DNA of 64,000 nucleotides from Stenotrophomonas rhizophila (GTDB lineage: Bacteria; Pseudomonadota; Gammaproteobacteria; Xanthomonadales; Xanthomonadaceae): the NCBI RefSeq assembly GCF_001704155.1, contig NZ_CP016294.1, forward strand, positions 1,485,501 through 1,549,500, in the 5' to 3' direction. Under the pieces are notes generated by a model. The model made no database searches. It saw nothing but the letters and a program-made list of their open reading frames with translations, and was not told the DNA's origin. The stretch's first letter is position 1; every line of letters starts with the position of its first letter. The position numbers were made by a program, and so were the translations under genes. Positions 9,111 through 17,760 of this stretch are shown piece by piece.

Positions 9111-9129
9111 GCAATTGAGAATCAATAGT
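9111..9129 (-). promoter_or_regulatory. Candidate Fur box of the siderophore operon
   Basis: The 19 bases GCAATTGAGAATCAATAGT match the Fur consensus at 12 of 19 positions, including the central GA-AATCA core. The site lies 18 bases upstream of the proposed first codon of the DUF3649-PepSY-DUF3325-receptor operon and is one of the few AT-rich spots nearby. Fur with Fe(II) would repress the operon. Inferred from sequence and gene content. Confidence 0.5.
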
Positions 9130-9155
9130 ATTTGACGTCGGCGACCCTGTCGAAT

Positions 9156-9169
9156 CCCTCGATCGAGGG
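9156..9169. repeat. Perfect 14-base palindrome upstream of CDF exporter
   Basis: CCCTCGATCGAGGG is its own reverse complement. It lies in the 221-base divergent gap between the iron operon and the cation exporter, 144 bases before the exporter ATG. It could be a regulator site or a chance palindrome. Confidence 0.4.
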
Positions 9170-9313
9170 ATGCGCCGTGCCGAGCCTTGTGCTGCAGCGG
9201 TTTCCCGGCCCATCCCATGCCCAGGCCGCGCGTCCTGCAATGTTATAAACACCGTAATAGTCTCCCCGGCGGCTGCCGCAGTAGGCTTTGCCCATTGCAC
9301 AGGAGCTGTTGCC

Positions 9314-10339
9314 ATGGGTCACGACCACGATCACCTGCCGAGCGAGATCCGCCACGAGAAGCCGTTGTGGTGGGCGCTGGGGCTGACCACCACCTTCCTC
9401 ATCGTCGAGGTGGTGGGCGCGTTCTGGACCAACAGCCTGGCGCTGTTGTCCGATGCGGCGCACATGGCCACCGACACGCTGGCACTGATGATCGCGCTGG
9501 TGGCGGTGCGGCTGAGCCGGCGCCCACCGGATGCACGGCGCACCTACGGGTATGCGCGGCTGGAAGCGCTGGGCGCGATGATCAACGGCGGCATGCTGTT
9601 CGTGGTGGCCGGCTACATCCTGTGGGAGGCGGTGGCGCGGTTCCGCCAGCCGCAGGAAATCGCGTCGACCGGCATGCTGGTGATCGCGGCCTTCGGGCTG
9701 GTGATCAATCTGATTTCGATGCGTCTGCTGCGCGCGGGCAGCGGTGAGAGCCTCAACGTGAAGGGCGCCTACCTGGAAGTGTGGGCGGACATGCTGGGTT
9801 CGGTGGCGGTGATCATCGGCGCGCTGCTGATCCACTGGACCGGGTGGAGGCCGATCGATCCGATCCTGGCGGTGCTGATCGGGCTGTGGGTGCTGCCGCG
9901 CACGTGGGTGCTGATGCGCGAGGCGATCAACGTGTTGTTGGAAGGCGTGCCCAAGGGCATCCAGGTGGAGGCGGTGCGCGCGCGGTTGTGCGCGCACGCG
10001 GGCGTGCAGGATGTCCACGATCTGCATGTGTGGGCGCTGGCCTCGAGCACGCCGGCGTTGACCGCGCATGTGGTGGTCGCCGAAGGCGTGGATGCGGACG
10101 GGCTGCGCCGCCGGCTGGGCACGGCGCTCCACGAGGAGTTCGGCATCGATCATGTGACGCTGCAGATCGAGGCGGACCATTGCGGGGATGATTGCGGCGA
10201 CGGCACGCCGGCGGTGAAGGCGGGGCACGGCGATCATGACCATGACCATGACCATGCGGGACACGCGCATGGGCGGACGCATGAGCCACGCCGCAGCAGC
10301 CCGGACGCGCAGGGCCATCACGGCCATCCACATCCCTGA
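9314..10339 (+). CDS. Cation diffusion facilitator (CDF) metal exporter
   Basis: 341 residues. The N-terminal MGHDHDH and the C-terminal HDHDHDHAGHAH tail are histidine-rich metal-binding ends. Between them lie six transmembrane helices with SDAAHMATD, the HxxxD zinc site of helix 2, and LEVWADMLGS, the matching site of helix 5, then a cytoplasmic ferredoxin-like domain (VHDLHVWAL). It exchanges Zn(II), Co(II) or a related ion for protons at the inner membrane (CzcD/ZitB/DmeF family). ATG 9314 has a perfect AGGAG eight bases upstream; the longer frame starting at 9170 is not used. Metal specificity is not determinable. Confidence 0.9.
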   Translation: MGHDHDHLPSEIRHEKPLWWALGLTTTFLIVEVVGAFWTNSLALLSDAAHMATDTLALMIALVAVRLSRRPPDARRTYGYARLEALGAMINGGMLFVVAGYILWEAVARFRQPQEIASTGMLVIAAFGLVINLISMRLLRAGSGESLNVKGAYLEVWADMLGSVAVIIGALLIHWTGWRPIDPILAVLIGLWVLPRTWVLMREAINVLLEGVPKGIQVEAVRARLCAHAGVQDVHDLHVWALASSTPALTAHVVVAEGVDADGLRRRLGTALHEEFGIDHVTLQIEADHCGDDCGDGTPAVKAGHGDHDHDHDHAGHAHGRTHEPRRSSPDAQGHHGHPHP

Positions 10340-10396
10340 ACCGGCGGCTGCCGCTACAATGGGGGTCTGCCTCGCCATCCCCTCGGAGAAACCGCA

Positions 10397-11146
10397 GTGA
10401 CCCGGAAACTCGTACTGTTGCGCCACGGCCAGAGCCAGTGGAACCTGGACAACCGCTTCACCGGTTGGGTGGACGTGGAACTGACCGAGCAGGGCCGCCG
10501 CGAGGCCGCCGCCGCCGGCCGCCTGATGCGCGAAGAGGGGCTGCAGTTCGATGTGGCGCACACGTCGGTGCTGAAGCGCGCGATCCACACGCTGCAGGGC
10601 GCACTGGCCGAGCTGGACCAGGACTGGCTGCCGGTGACCAAGAGCTGGCGCCTCAACGAGCGACACTACGGTGGGCTGCAGGGCCTGGACAAGGCCGAGA
10701 CGGCGGCCAAGCACGGCGAGGACCAGGTCAAGATCTGGCGCCGTTCGTACGACATCCCGCCGCCGGCGATGGACCGCGAGGATCCGGGCCACCCGATCCA
10801 CGACCGTCGCTATTCGACGCTGGACCGCAATGCGCTGCCGGGAACGGAGTCGCTGGCGACCACGCTGGACCGCGTGCTGCCGTACTGGTTCGACGCGATC
10901 GCGCCGCAGCTGAAGGACGGCAAGACGGTGCTGGTCACCGCGCACGGCAATTCGCTGCGCGCGCTGTACAAGTACCTCAACAACGTCTCGCAGGAAGCCA
11001 TCCTGGAGCTCAACATCCCGACCGGCATTCCGTTGCTGTTCGAGCTCAACGAAGACCTGACCGTGCAGTCGTTCCGCTACCTGGGCGACCCGGAAGCAGC
11101 CCGCAAGGCCTCTGAGGCCGTGGCGAACCAGGGCAAGGCACGGTAA
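10397..11146 (+). CDS. gpmA: 2,3-bisphosphoglycerate-dependent phosphoglycerate mutase
   Basis: 249 residues, the usual length of the enzyme. [10 protein letters not shown] carries the catalytic histidine, followed by [28 protein letters not shown] and the second catalytic region AHGNSLRAL. It interconverts 3- and 2-phosphoglycerate in glycolysis and gluconeogenesis. Translation starts at GTG 10397 with GGAGAA six bases upstream. A TACAAT hexamer at 10355-10360 is a plausible -10 box, so the gene probably has its own promoter. REP palindromes follow the stop. Confidence 0.95.
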   Translation: MTRKLVLLRHGQSQWNLDNRFTGWVDVELTEQGRREAAAAGRLMREEGLQFDVAHTSVLKRAIHTLQGALAELDQDWLPVTKSWRLNERHYGGLQGLDKAETAAKHGEDQVKIWRRSYDIPPPAMDREDPGHPIHDRRYSTLDRNALPGTESLATTLDRVLPYWFDAIAPQLKDGKTVLVTAHGNSLRALYKYLNNVSQEAILELNIPTGIPLLFELNEDLTVQSFRYLGDPEAARKASEAVANQGKAR

Positions 11147-11148
11147 AT

Positions 11149-11241
11149 AGCCACCGTTGGTGGATTGCCAAGTGCTCCGTGCGTGCGGACCAACGGTCCG
11201 CACCTACCGGTGGGGCAGGCAGGTATCGACCGTTGGTCGAT
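11149..11241. repeat. Cluster of three GTAG-type (SMAG/REP) palindromes
   Basis: Three short hairpins share the arm-loop pattern xACC-GTT-GGTx. One at 11149-11163 is CCACC-GTT-GGTGG. One at 11183-11207 is on the minus strand, GTAG followed by GTGCGGACC-GTT-GGTCCGCAC. One at 11222-11241 is TCGACC-GTT-GGTCGA preceded by GTA. The GTAG head plus hairpin is the signature of REP elements abundant in Stenotrophomonas. They fill the gap between gpmA and the peptidase gene and may stabilise the gpmA mRNA 3' end. Confidence 0.75.
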
Positions 11242-11341
11242 GCAGCCTGTGACCTTTGGCCGGTCCCGAACCCGCTCACCCGCGCTACGCTGCCTGATTG
11301 CCCGCATTGCGGGTGATGCTTCCCTGTAGCCGGAGAGTCGA

Positions 11342-13438
11342 ATGAAGTTTTCCAAGCTGGTCCCGCTGGGCCTGACCGTTGCCATCGCCGCGTCGCTGGC
11401 GGCCTGTGGCAAGACTGATACCGCGCCAGCTGCCGCCGTGGCCGATGCCAAGCCGGCGTTCGATCTGTCGCAGATCAAGACGCCGCTGATCTCGCTCAAC
11501 AGCGCCGACCTGGACCCGGCCATCGCCGCGTGTACCGACCTCAACGGGTTCGTCAACAGCAGCTGGCTCAAGGCCAACCCGGTACCGAACGACCAGACCA
11601 CCTGGGGCAGCTTCGAGATCCTGCGCGAGCGCTCGCTGGAAGTGCAGCACGCGCTGGTGCAGCAGGCGGCCGCCAGCCAGGCCAAGGCCGGCTCGGTGGA
11701 AGCCAAGATCGGTGATATCTGGAAGACCGGCTCGGATGAAGCAAAGATCGAAGCGGCCGGCATCGCCCCGCTGCAGCCGCAGCTGGACAAGATCGCCGCG
11801 CTGAACGACACCGCCGCCATCACCCAGTACCTGCGCGACAGCCAGGCGCAGGGCCAGGGCGTGCTGTTCTCGCTGTCGGCCAACGCCGATTACAAGGACT
11901 CGGCCAACGTCATCGCCTATGTCGGCCAGGGCGGCCTGGGCCTGCCGGAGAAGGGCTACTACTTCGATGAATCGCAGGCCAGGATCCGCGAGGCCTATGT
12001 GGCCTACATCGCGCAGGCACTGACCCTGTCCGGGGTGGACGCCGCGCAGGCCAAGACCCAGGCGCAGGCGGTGATGGAGTTCGAAACCCGCTTGGCCAAG
12101 GCCTCGCTGTCGCGTATCGAACTGCGTGACCCGGCCAAGCGCTACAACCCGGTCAGCGCCGCTGAAGCGGACAAGCTGACCCCGAACTTCAGCTGGACCG
12201 CGTTGTTCGACACCCTGAAGGTGCCGGCCGCACAGAAGTTCTCGCTGGCCCAGCCGGGCTTCTTCGGCGAAGTGGACAAGATGCTCACCGAAGTGCCGGC
12301 CTCGACCTGGCAGACCTATCTGCGCTTTCACACCGTCGATGACGCCGCGCCTTACCTGAGCAGCGCGTTCGAAAAGGCCAACTTCGATTTCTACGGCACC
12401 ACCCTGCGTGGCCAGAAGGAAATGCAGCCGCGCTGGAAGCGCGTGCTGGAGTCGGTCAACACCTCCATCGGCGAAGGCCTTGGCCAGCTGTACGTGGACG
12501 CGGTGTTCCCGGCCGAGTCCAAGGAACAGATGCAGCACCTGGTGGAAAACCTCTCGGTGGCACTGAAGGCGCGCCTGGAGAAGCTGGAGTGGATGGGCGA
12601 AGACACCCGCAAGAAGGCGCTGGAGAAGTGGGCCAGCTTTACCCCGAAGATCGGTTACCCGGACAAGTGGCGCGACTGGTCGGGCTTTGAGACCAACGCC
12701 GACAGCTACCTGGGCAACATGCAGGCCGCGCGCGCGTTCAACTACCGCTACATGCTCAACAAGATCGGCAAGCCGGTCGACAAGACCGAGTGGGGCATGA
12801 CCCCGCAGACCGTCAATGCCTATTACAACGCGACCAAGAACGAGATCGTGTTCCCGGCCGCGATCCTGCAGGCGCCGTTCTTCGACGCCAAGGCCGATCC
12901 GGCGCTGAACTACGGCGGCATCGGTGCGGTGATCGGCCACGAAATGATGCACGGCTACGATGATTCGGGCAGCCAGTTCGCTGCCAACGGCAACTTCGAC
13001 AACTGGTGGACCGACAGCGACCGCAAGGCCTTCACCGGCCGTACCGACCAGCTGGTGGCGCAGTTCGATGGCTATGAATCGCTGCCGGGCGTGAACGTGA
13101 AGGGCAAGCTGACGCTGGGCGAGAACATCGGCGACCTGGGCGGCCTGACCGTGGCCTACGACGCGCTGCAGATGGCGCTGAAGGAGAACCCCAAGGCCAA
13201 CGTCGCCGTGGATGGGCACAGCCAGGACCAGCGCTTCTTCATGAACTGGGCCACCGTGTGGCGCCGCAACTTCACCGACGGCGAACTGCGCGTGCGCCTG
13301 AACACCGACCCGCATGCGCCGGCGAACTTCCGTGCCAATGGCGCGCCGTCGAACATGCCGGCGTTCGCGCAGGCGTTCGAGTGCAAGCCGGGCGATGCGA
13401 TGGTGCGTGCCGACGACAAGCGCGTGGTGATCTGGTAA
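11342..13438 (+). CDS. pepO: M13-family (neprilysin-like) zinc metallopeptidase, lipoprotein
   Basis: 698 residues. The signal peptide ends in a lipobox (SLAACGK), so the mature protein is lipid-anchored, probably facing the periplasm. HEMMH at residues 533-537 is the zinc motif HExxH. ENIGDLGGL near 594 provides the third zinc ligand. NAYYNATKNEIVFPAAILQ and the C-terminal CKPGDAMVR are M13 family signatures. It degrades peptides, as PepO and neprilysin do. The Shine-Dalgarno sequence GGAGAG lies eight bases before ATG 11342. An intrinsic terminator follows directly. The gene is monocistronic, with REP clusters on both sides. Confidence 0.9.
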   Translation: MKFSKLVPLGLTVAIAASLAACGKTDTAPAAAVADAKPAFDLSQIKTPLISLNSADLDPAIAACTDLNGFVNSSWLKANPVPNDQTTWGSFEILRERSLEVQHALVQQAAASQAKAGSVEAKIGDIWKTGSDEAKIEAAGIAPLQPQLDKIAALNDTAAITQYLRDSQAQGQGVLFSLSANADYKDSANVIAYVGQGGLGLPEKGYYFDESQARIREAYVAYIAQALTLSGVDAAQAKTQAQAVMEFETRLAKASLSRIELRDPAKRYNPVSAAEADKLTPNFSWTALFDTLKVPAAQKFSLAQPGFFGEVDKMLTEVPASTWQTYLRFHTVDDAAPYLSSAFEKANFDFYGTTLRGQKEMQPRWKRVLESVNTSIGEGLGQLYVDAVFPAESKEQMQHLVENLSVALKARLEKLEWMGEDTRKKALEKWASFTPKIGYPDKWRDWSGFETNADSYLGNMQAARAFNYRYMLNKIGKPVDKTEWGMTPQTVNAYYNATKNEIVFPAAILQAPFFDAKADPALNYGGIGAVIGHEMMHGYDDSGSQFAANGNFDNWWTDSDRKAFTGRTDQLVAQFDGYESLPGVNVKGKLTLGENIGDLGGLTVAYDALQMALKENPKANVAVDGHSQDQRFFMNWATVWRRNFTDGELRVRLNTDPHAPANFRANGAPSNMPAFAQAFECKPGDAMVRADDKRVVIW

Positions 13439-13444
13439 TCGAGG

Positions 13445-13470
13445 GGGCCCGGCAATGCCGGGCCCTTTTT
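13445..13470 (+). terminator. Intrinsic terminator of the M13 peptidase gene
   Basis: A perfect 9-base stem GGGCCCGGC / GCCGGGCCC with an AAT loop is followed by TTTTT, seven bases after the peptidase stop codon. Confidence 0.9.
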
Positions 13471-13488
13471 GTACAAGCGACGTCCGAG

Positions 13489-13562
13489 GTAGAGCGGACT
13501 GTTAGTCCGCTGCTGTCCGCGCTCGGGTCCGGTCCGCGTAGCCGACTAACAGTCGGCTCTAC
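13489..13562. repeat. Inverted pair of SMAG/REP palindromes
   Basis: The left copy at 13489-13511 is GTAG plus the hairpin AGCGGACT-GTT-AGTCCGCT. The right copy at 13540-13562 is on the other strand, GTAG plus AGCCGACT-GTT-AGTCGGCT. The two arms differ in sequence but each remains self-complementary, as expected of REP dimers. They lie between two convergent genes. Confidence 0.85.
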
Positions 13563-13574
13563 CTTCGCGGGGGA

Positions 13575-13631
13575 GGTCAGCCCGGCGTCAGCGTGGTCAG
13601 CGCGGCGGTCAGCCCGGCGTCAGCGTGGTCA
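13575..13631. repeat. 32-base tandem duplication spanning the 3' end of mfd
   Basis: A 25-base block occurs identically at 13575-13599 and 13607-13631. The second copy encodes the last residues and stop of mfd, and the first lies just beyond the stop. The pattern suggests a recent slippage or duplication event at the gene end that left the protein intact. Confidence 0.85.
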
Positions 13632-16600
13632 ACAACGCCTTGGCCGCGTTGAAGCGGTCTTCGGGCAACGGCAGCGGCACCTTGATGCGCAGCTTGTCCG
13701 GGCCATCCATGGTGTACAGCTTCGGCTGCTTCTGGATCATCTGGATGACCGCCATCGGGTCGATGGACGGCTTGGCCTCGAACACGATACGGCCGCCGTT
13801 CTCACCCAGTTCCAACTTGCGGATGCCCAGTGCGTTGCACTGCAGCTTCAGCTCGGCCACCGCGAACAGGTGCTTGGCCGCGTCCGGCAGAAGCCCGAAG
13901 CGGTCGATCATCTCTACCTGCAGTTCGCGCAGCTCGCCACTGTCACGCGCGCTGCTGATGCGCTTGTACAGGGTCAGGCGGGTGTGCACGTCGGGCAGGT
14001 AGTCGTCCGGGATCAGCGCCGGTACGTGCAGCTCAACCTCGGCACCGCGCACTTCCTCGCCCGAATCCAGGTCGGGCAGCTTGCCCAGCCGGATGCTGCG
14101 CACCGCGCGCTCAAGCAGTTCGGTGTACAGGCTGAAGCCCACCTCGGCCATCTGCCCGCTCTGGTCTTCGCCCAGCAGTTCGCCGGCGCCGCGGATCTCA
14201 AGATCGTGCGTGGCCAGGGTAAAGCCGGCGCCAAGTTCGTCCATGGAGGCGATGGCTTCCAGGCGCTTTTCGGCATCGGGCGTCATCGAGCGCTTGTCCG
14301 GCACCACCAGATAGGCGTAGGCGCGGTGGTGCGAACGGCCGACGCGGCCACGCAGCTGGTGCAGCTGGGCCAGGCCGAACCGGTCGGCGCGGTTGATGAT
14401 GATGGTGTTGGCGTTGGGGATGTCGATGCCCGATTCGATGATCGTGGTCGACAGCAGCACGTTGTAGCGTTGCTTCTGGAAATCCAGCATCACCCGCTCG
14501 AGTTCGCGTTCGGGCATCTGCCCGTGGGCGATGCCGATGCGTGCCTCGGGTACCAGCTCGGCCAGGTCGCGCTGCATGCGGCCGATGCTTTCCACGTCGT
14601 TGTGCAGGAAATACAGCTGGCCGCCACGGGCCAGTTCGCGCTGGAACGCTTCGCGCAGCAGCGCGTTGTCCCAGGCGGTGATGAAGGTCTGCACTGCCAG
14701 CCGGTTCGGCGGCGGGGTGGCGATGATCGACAGGTCGCGCAAGCCGGCCATGGCCATGTTGAGCGTGCGCGGAATCGGCGTGGCGGTCAGGGTCAGCAGG
14801 TGTACGTTGGCCCGCATCGCCTTCAGTGCTTCCTTCTGGCGTACGCCGAAGCGCTGTTCTTCGTCCACCACCACCAGGCCCAGGTCCTTGAACTTCACGT
14901 CCGGCTGCAGCAGGCGGTGGGTGCCGATGATGACGTCGATGGTGCCGGCCGCCACCTTTTCCAGCTCGGCCTTGATCTCCTTGGTGCTCTTGAAGCGCGA
15001 CAGCACTTCCACCCGGAGCGGCCAATCGGCGAAGCGGTCGCGGAAGTTGCGGTAGTGCTGTTCGGCCAGCAGCGTGGTCGGCACCAGCACGGCGACCTGC
15101 TTGCCGGCGCTGGCGGCGGCGAACGCGGCGCGCACGGCCACTTCGGTCTTGCCAAAGCCGACGTCGCCGCAGACCACGCGGTCCATCGGCTGGCTGCTGG
15201 CGAGGTCGCGCAGGGTGGCGTCGATCGCGGCGAGCTGGTCGGCGGTTTCCTCGAACGGGAAGCCGGCCGCGAACGGCTCGTACATCGCGCGGTCCACGTG
15301 CAGCGCCAGGCCGGCGCGCGCACGGCGGCGGGCCTGGATCTCCAGCAGTTCGGCGGCCACGTCACGGACCTTCTCGGCCGCGCGGCGCTTGGCCTTGCTC
15401 CACTGTTCGCCACCGAGCGAGTGCAGCGGCGCGGTCTCCGGCGAGGCACCGGAGTAGCGGCTGATCAGGTGCAGCTGGGCCACCGGCACATACAGCCGGT
15501 CGCCCTTGGCGTATTCGATCTCCAGGAACTCGCCCGGCATGCCGCCGGCGTCGAGCACGATCAGCCCGCGGTAGCGGCCGACGCCGTGGTCTTCATGGAC
15601 GATCGGCGCGCCTTCGGTGAGCTCGCCCAGGTCGCGGATGATCGCTTCCGGCTCGCGCCCGACCCGTCGGCTGCGCCGGGTGGTGCCGGCGCGCTCGGGA
15701 AACAGCTGGCGCTCGGTCAGTACCGCCAGCGGCGGTGCATCGAGCGCGAAGCCGTCTTCCAGCGGCGCCACCGTGATGGCGAAGCGCTGGCCCGGATCGG
15801 CCAGGAAGGTCGGCAGGTCGGCCACCACCGGCGGCTTCAGTTCGGCCGACAGCAGCACTTCCAGCAACGCTTCGCGGCGGCCCGGCGAATCGGCGGCGAT
15901 CAGCACCCGACCCGGGTAGTGGCCCAGGAACGACTTCAGTGCTTCACCGGCCGGCGCATCGCGCGCGGCCACCGGCAGCGGCGGCAGCGGCTGGTCGCCC
16001 AGCGGCGTGGCTTCGTCGATGCGCGGGTGGTCGGCGCTCCACACTTCGATGCGCGGCAGGGTGTTCAAACGCGCGCTCAGGCCTTCCGGGCTGAGGTACA
16101 GCTCGGTGGGCGCCAGCAACGGGCGCTCCACATCGTGCCGGCGCTGCTCATAGCGGTTCTGGGTCTGCGCCCAGAACGAAGCCGCCGCCTCGCCCACGCC
16201 CGGCGCGATGACCGGCAGCGCGTTCGGCTGCAGGTAATCGAACAGCGTAGCGGTCGCGTCGAAGAACAGCGGCAGGTAGTACTCCACGCCAGCCGGTGCC
16301 AGCCCGGACTTGAGATCCTGGTACAGCGCACTGCGCCGGGTATCCACGTCGAAGCGCTCGCGCAGGGTGGCCAGCACCCGCGACACGCTCAGTTCGTCCA
16401 ACGGCACTTCGCGGCCGGGGAGCATGCGCACCGCGTCGACCTTGTCCAGCGATCGCTGGCTTTCCGGGTCGAAGGCGCGGATCGAATCGATGTCCTCATC
16501 CAACAGCTCGATCCGCAACGGCGCTTCCGCGCCCATCGGGAACACGTCGAGCAGGCCACCGCGCACGGCGAAATCGCCCGGGTCCATCACCTGCGGCACG

Positions 16601-17076
16601 TTACGGTAGGCGGCCGCTTCAAGCCGGCGCTTTTCCGCATCCAGATCCAGGCGCTGGCCGACCTTCAGGTCGAAACTGCCGCCGATGATGTACTTGAGCG
16701 GGGCCAGCTGCTGCAGCAGGGTCTGCACCGGCACCACCACGATGCCACGGCGCAGCGTCGGCAACTGGTGCAGTGCGGCCAGGCGCTGCGAAATGATGTC
16801 CGGATGGGGGCTGAAGGCATCGTAGGGCAGCGTTTCCCAATCCGGGAAGGCCACCACCGGCAGGTCCGACGCGGCGCCCAGCAGGGTGCGCAGGTCGGAC
16901 TCGATCTGGTTGGCGCCGTGATTGTCGCGCGCGATGACCAGCAACGGCCCGTCATGGGTTTCCGCAGCGCGTGCGATGTACCACGCCAGCGCCGTGGGCG
17001 AGGCGGGAGCGCGCCACCAGGCGCGGAGCTGCCCGGAACGGGGCAGCGGCGGTGTGGGAGTTGAGGTGCGTGACAT
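13609..17076 (-). CDS. mfd: Transcription-repair coupling factor
   Basis: 1155 residues, the normal length for Mfd. The N-terminal third is the UvrB-homology region that recruits UvrA. A CarD-like RNA polymerase-interacting domain follows (EDHGVGRYRGL near residue 500). The RecG-like helicase has GDVGFGKTEV (Walker A) around residue 635, DEEQRFG (Walker B), and QLRGRVGR in the second lobe. The C-terminal TRCF domain ends in LTPG. It pushes stalled RNA polymerase off DNA lesions and hands them to nucleotide excision repair. The start ATG 17076 is the first in frame. The acetyltransferase gene lies just upstream on the same strand. Confidence 0.97.
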   Translation of the reverse strand: MSRTSTPTPPLPRSGQLRAWWRAPASPTALAWYIARAAETHDGPLLVIARDNHGANQIESDLRTLLGAASDLPVVAFPDWETLPYDAFSPHPDIISQRLAALHQLPTLRRGIVVVPVQTLLQQLAPLKYIIGGSFDLKVGQRLDLDAEKRRLEAAAYRNVPQVMDPGDFAVRGGLLDVFPMGAEAPLRIELLDEDIDSIRAFDPESQRSLDKVDAVRMLPGREVPLDELSVSRVLATLRERFDVDTRRSALYQDLKSGLAPAGVEYYLPLFFDATATLFDYLQPNALPVIAPGVGEAAASFWAQTQNRYEQRRHDVERPLLAPTELYLSPEGLSARLNTLPRIEVWSADHPRIDEATPLGDQPLPPLPVAARDAPAGEALKSFLGHYPGRVLIAADSPGRREALLEVLLSAELKPPVVADLPTFLADPGQRFAITVAPLEDGFALDAPPLAVLTERQLFPERAGTTRRSRRVGREPEAIIRDLGELTEGAPIVHEDHGVGRYRGLIVLDAGGMPGEFLEIEYAKGDRLYVPVAQLHLISRYSGASPETAPLHSLGGEQWSKAKRRAAEKVRDVAAELLEIQARRRARAGLALHVDRAMYEPFAAGFPFEETADQLAAIDATLRDLASSQPMDRVVCGDVGFGKTEVAVRAAFAAASAGKQVAVLVPTTLLAEQHYRNFRDRFADWPLRVEVLSRFKSTKEIKAELEKVAAGTIDVIIGTHRLLQPDVKFKDLGLVVVDEEQRFGVRQKEALKAMRANVHLLTLTATPIPRTLNMAMAGLRDLSIIATPPPNRLAVQTFITAWDNALLREAFQRELARGGQLYFLHNDVESIGRMQRDLAELVPEARIGIAHGQMPERELERVMLDFQKQRYNVLLSTTIIESGIDIPNANTIIINRADRFGLAQLHQLRGRVGRSHHRAYAYLVVPDKRSMTPDAEKRLEAIASMDELGAGFTLATHDLEIRGAGELLGEDQSGQMAEVGFSLYTELLERAVRSIRLGKLPDLDSGEEVRGAEVELHVPALIPDDYLPDVHTRLTLYKRISSARDSGELRELQVEMIDRFGLLPDAAKHLFAVAELKLQCNALGIRKLELGENGGRIVFEAKPSIDPMAVIQMIQKQPKLYTMDGPDKLRIKVPLPLPEDRFNAAKALLTTLTPG

Positions 17077-17114
17077 GAGCGGTCGATTTTAGCAGACCGC
17101 CACGTGATGACCTC

Positions 17115-17666
17115 TTATTGGCCCGGATCGAGTTCCAGCACCATGCGCACCAGGCCGGGCGTGCCCTGCGGATGCGGCACGGCCTTGAAGCCCAGCGAGG
17201 CGGCCAGCTGCTTCATCGGTTCGTTTGCTTCCAGCACGTCGCCGTACAGGTGATCCAGGTATTTGCCCTTGCCCCACTTGACCAGCTTGCGCATCAACTG
17301 CCGGCCGAGGCCCTGGCCGATGAGAAACCGGCTGATGAGGATCGAGTATTCGGCATCCTTCGTGCCCGGGATGATCGACGCGCGTGCCAGCGCACCGACC
17401 ACCGCCACGCCTGCCTGCTCGTTTTCGGCGGCGACCAGAACGATCTCGTTCTTGACGTTGGGATGGGTGAGTCGATACGCCGCCTCCGAAGAAAGCTCAT
17501 CGACCGACTGCGTCAGCCGGTCGCGGACTTCTGCGGGCCCGAACAGACTGAACGCTCCCTTCAGGGGTTCGTCGTCTTCGGGACGAATCGGGCGGATCAG
17601 CAGCTCATGGCCGCTGGGCGCTTTGAAAACTTCGTGCCAGGGCGGCATGCGGTTACGGGTAGCCAT
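17115..17666 (-). CDS. GNAT-family N-acetyltransferase
   Basis: 183 residues from ATG 17664-17666, which has AAGGAA eight bases upstream; two earlier in-frame ATGs are possible. The acetyl-CoA loop reads IGQGLGRQLMRKLVKWG, preceded by the beta-strand AEYSILIS and followed by LEANEPMKQLAASLGF, the standard GNAT order. The sequence LLIRPIRPEDDEPL at the N-terminus resembles the GNAT domain found in protein lysine acetyltransferases of the Pat group, but here it stands alone. It lies between rlmJ and mfd on the same strand. The acceptor substrate is unknown. Confidence 0.8.
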   Translation of the reverse strand: MATRNRMPPWHEVFKAPSGHELLIRPIRPEDDEPLKGAFSLFGPAEVRDRLTQSVDELSSEAAYRLTHPNVKNEIVLVAAENEQAGVAVVGALARASIIPGTKDAEYSILISRFLIGQGLGRQLMRKLVKWGKGKYLDHLYGDVLEANEPMKQLAASLGFKAVPHPQGTPGLVRMVLELDPGQ

Positions 17667-17760
17667 ACCGGTGATTCCTTGGTGGTCTTCGGATTCTCGC
17701 ATCCCCGGGGGCGCGTTCCGTGAACGAAACACTCACGCCGTTCAGCGGGCGGTCGTGGCG

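Noticed and set aside
9122..11203. 693-codon minus-strand frame opposite the CDF exporter and gpmA
   Set aside because: Both plus-strand genes have full sets of motifs and ribosome sites; the antisense product is low-complexity.
11285..13315. 676-codon minus-strand frame opposite the M13 peptidase
   Set aside because: Shadow of the peptidase caused by GC-rich third positions; no recognisable domain.
13258..17064. 1268-codon open frame on the plus strand opposite mfd
   Set aside because: It is antisense to a complete mfd with all motifs, is rich in Arg/Gln/His/Gly as expected from reversed GC-biased codons, and shows no domain.
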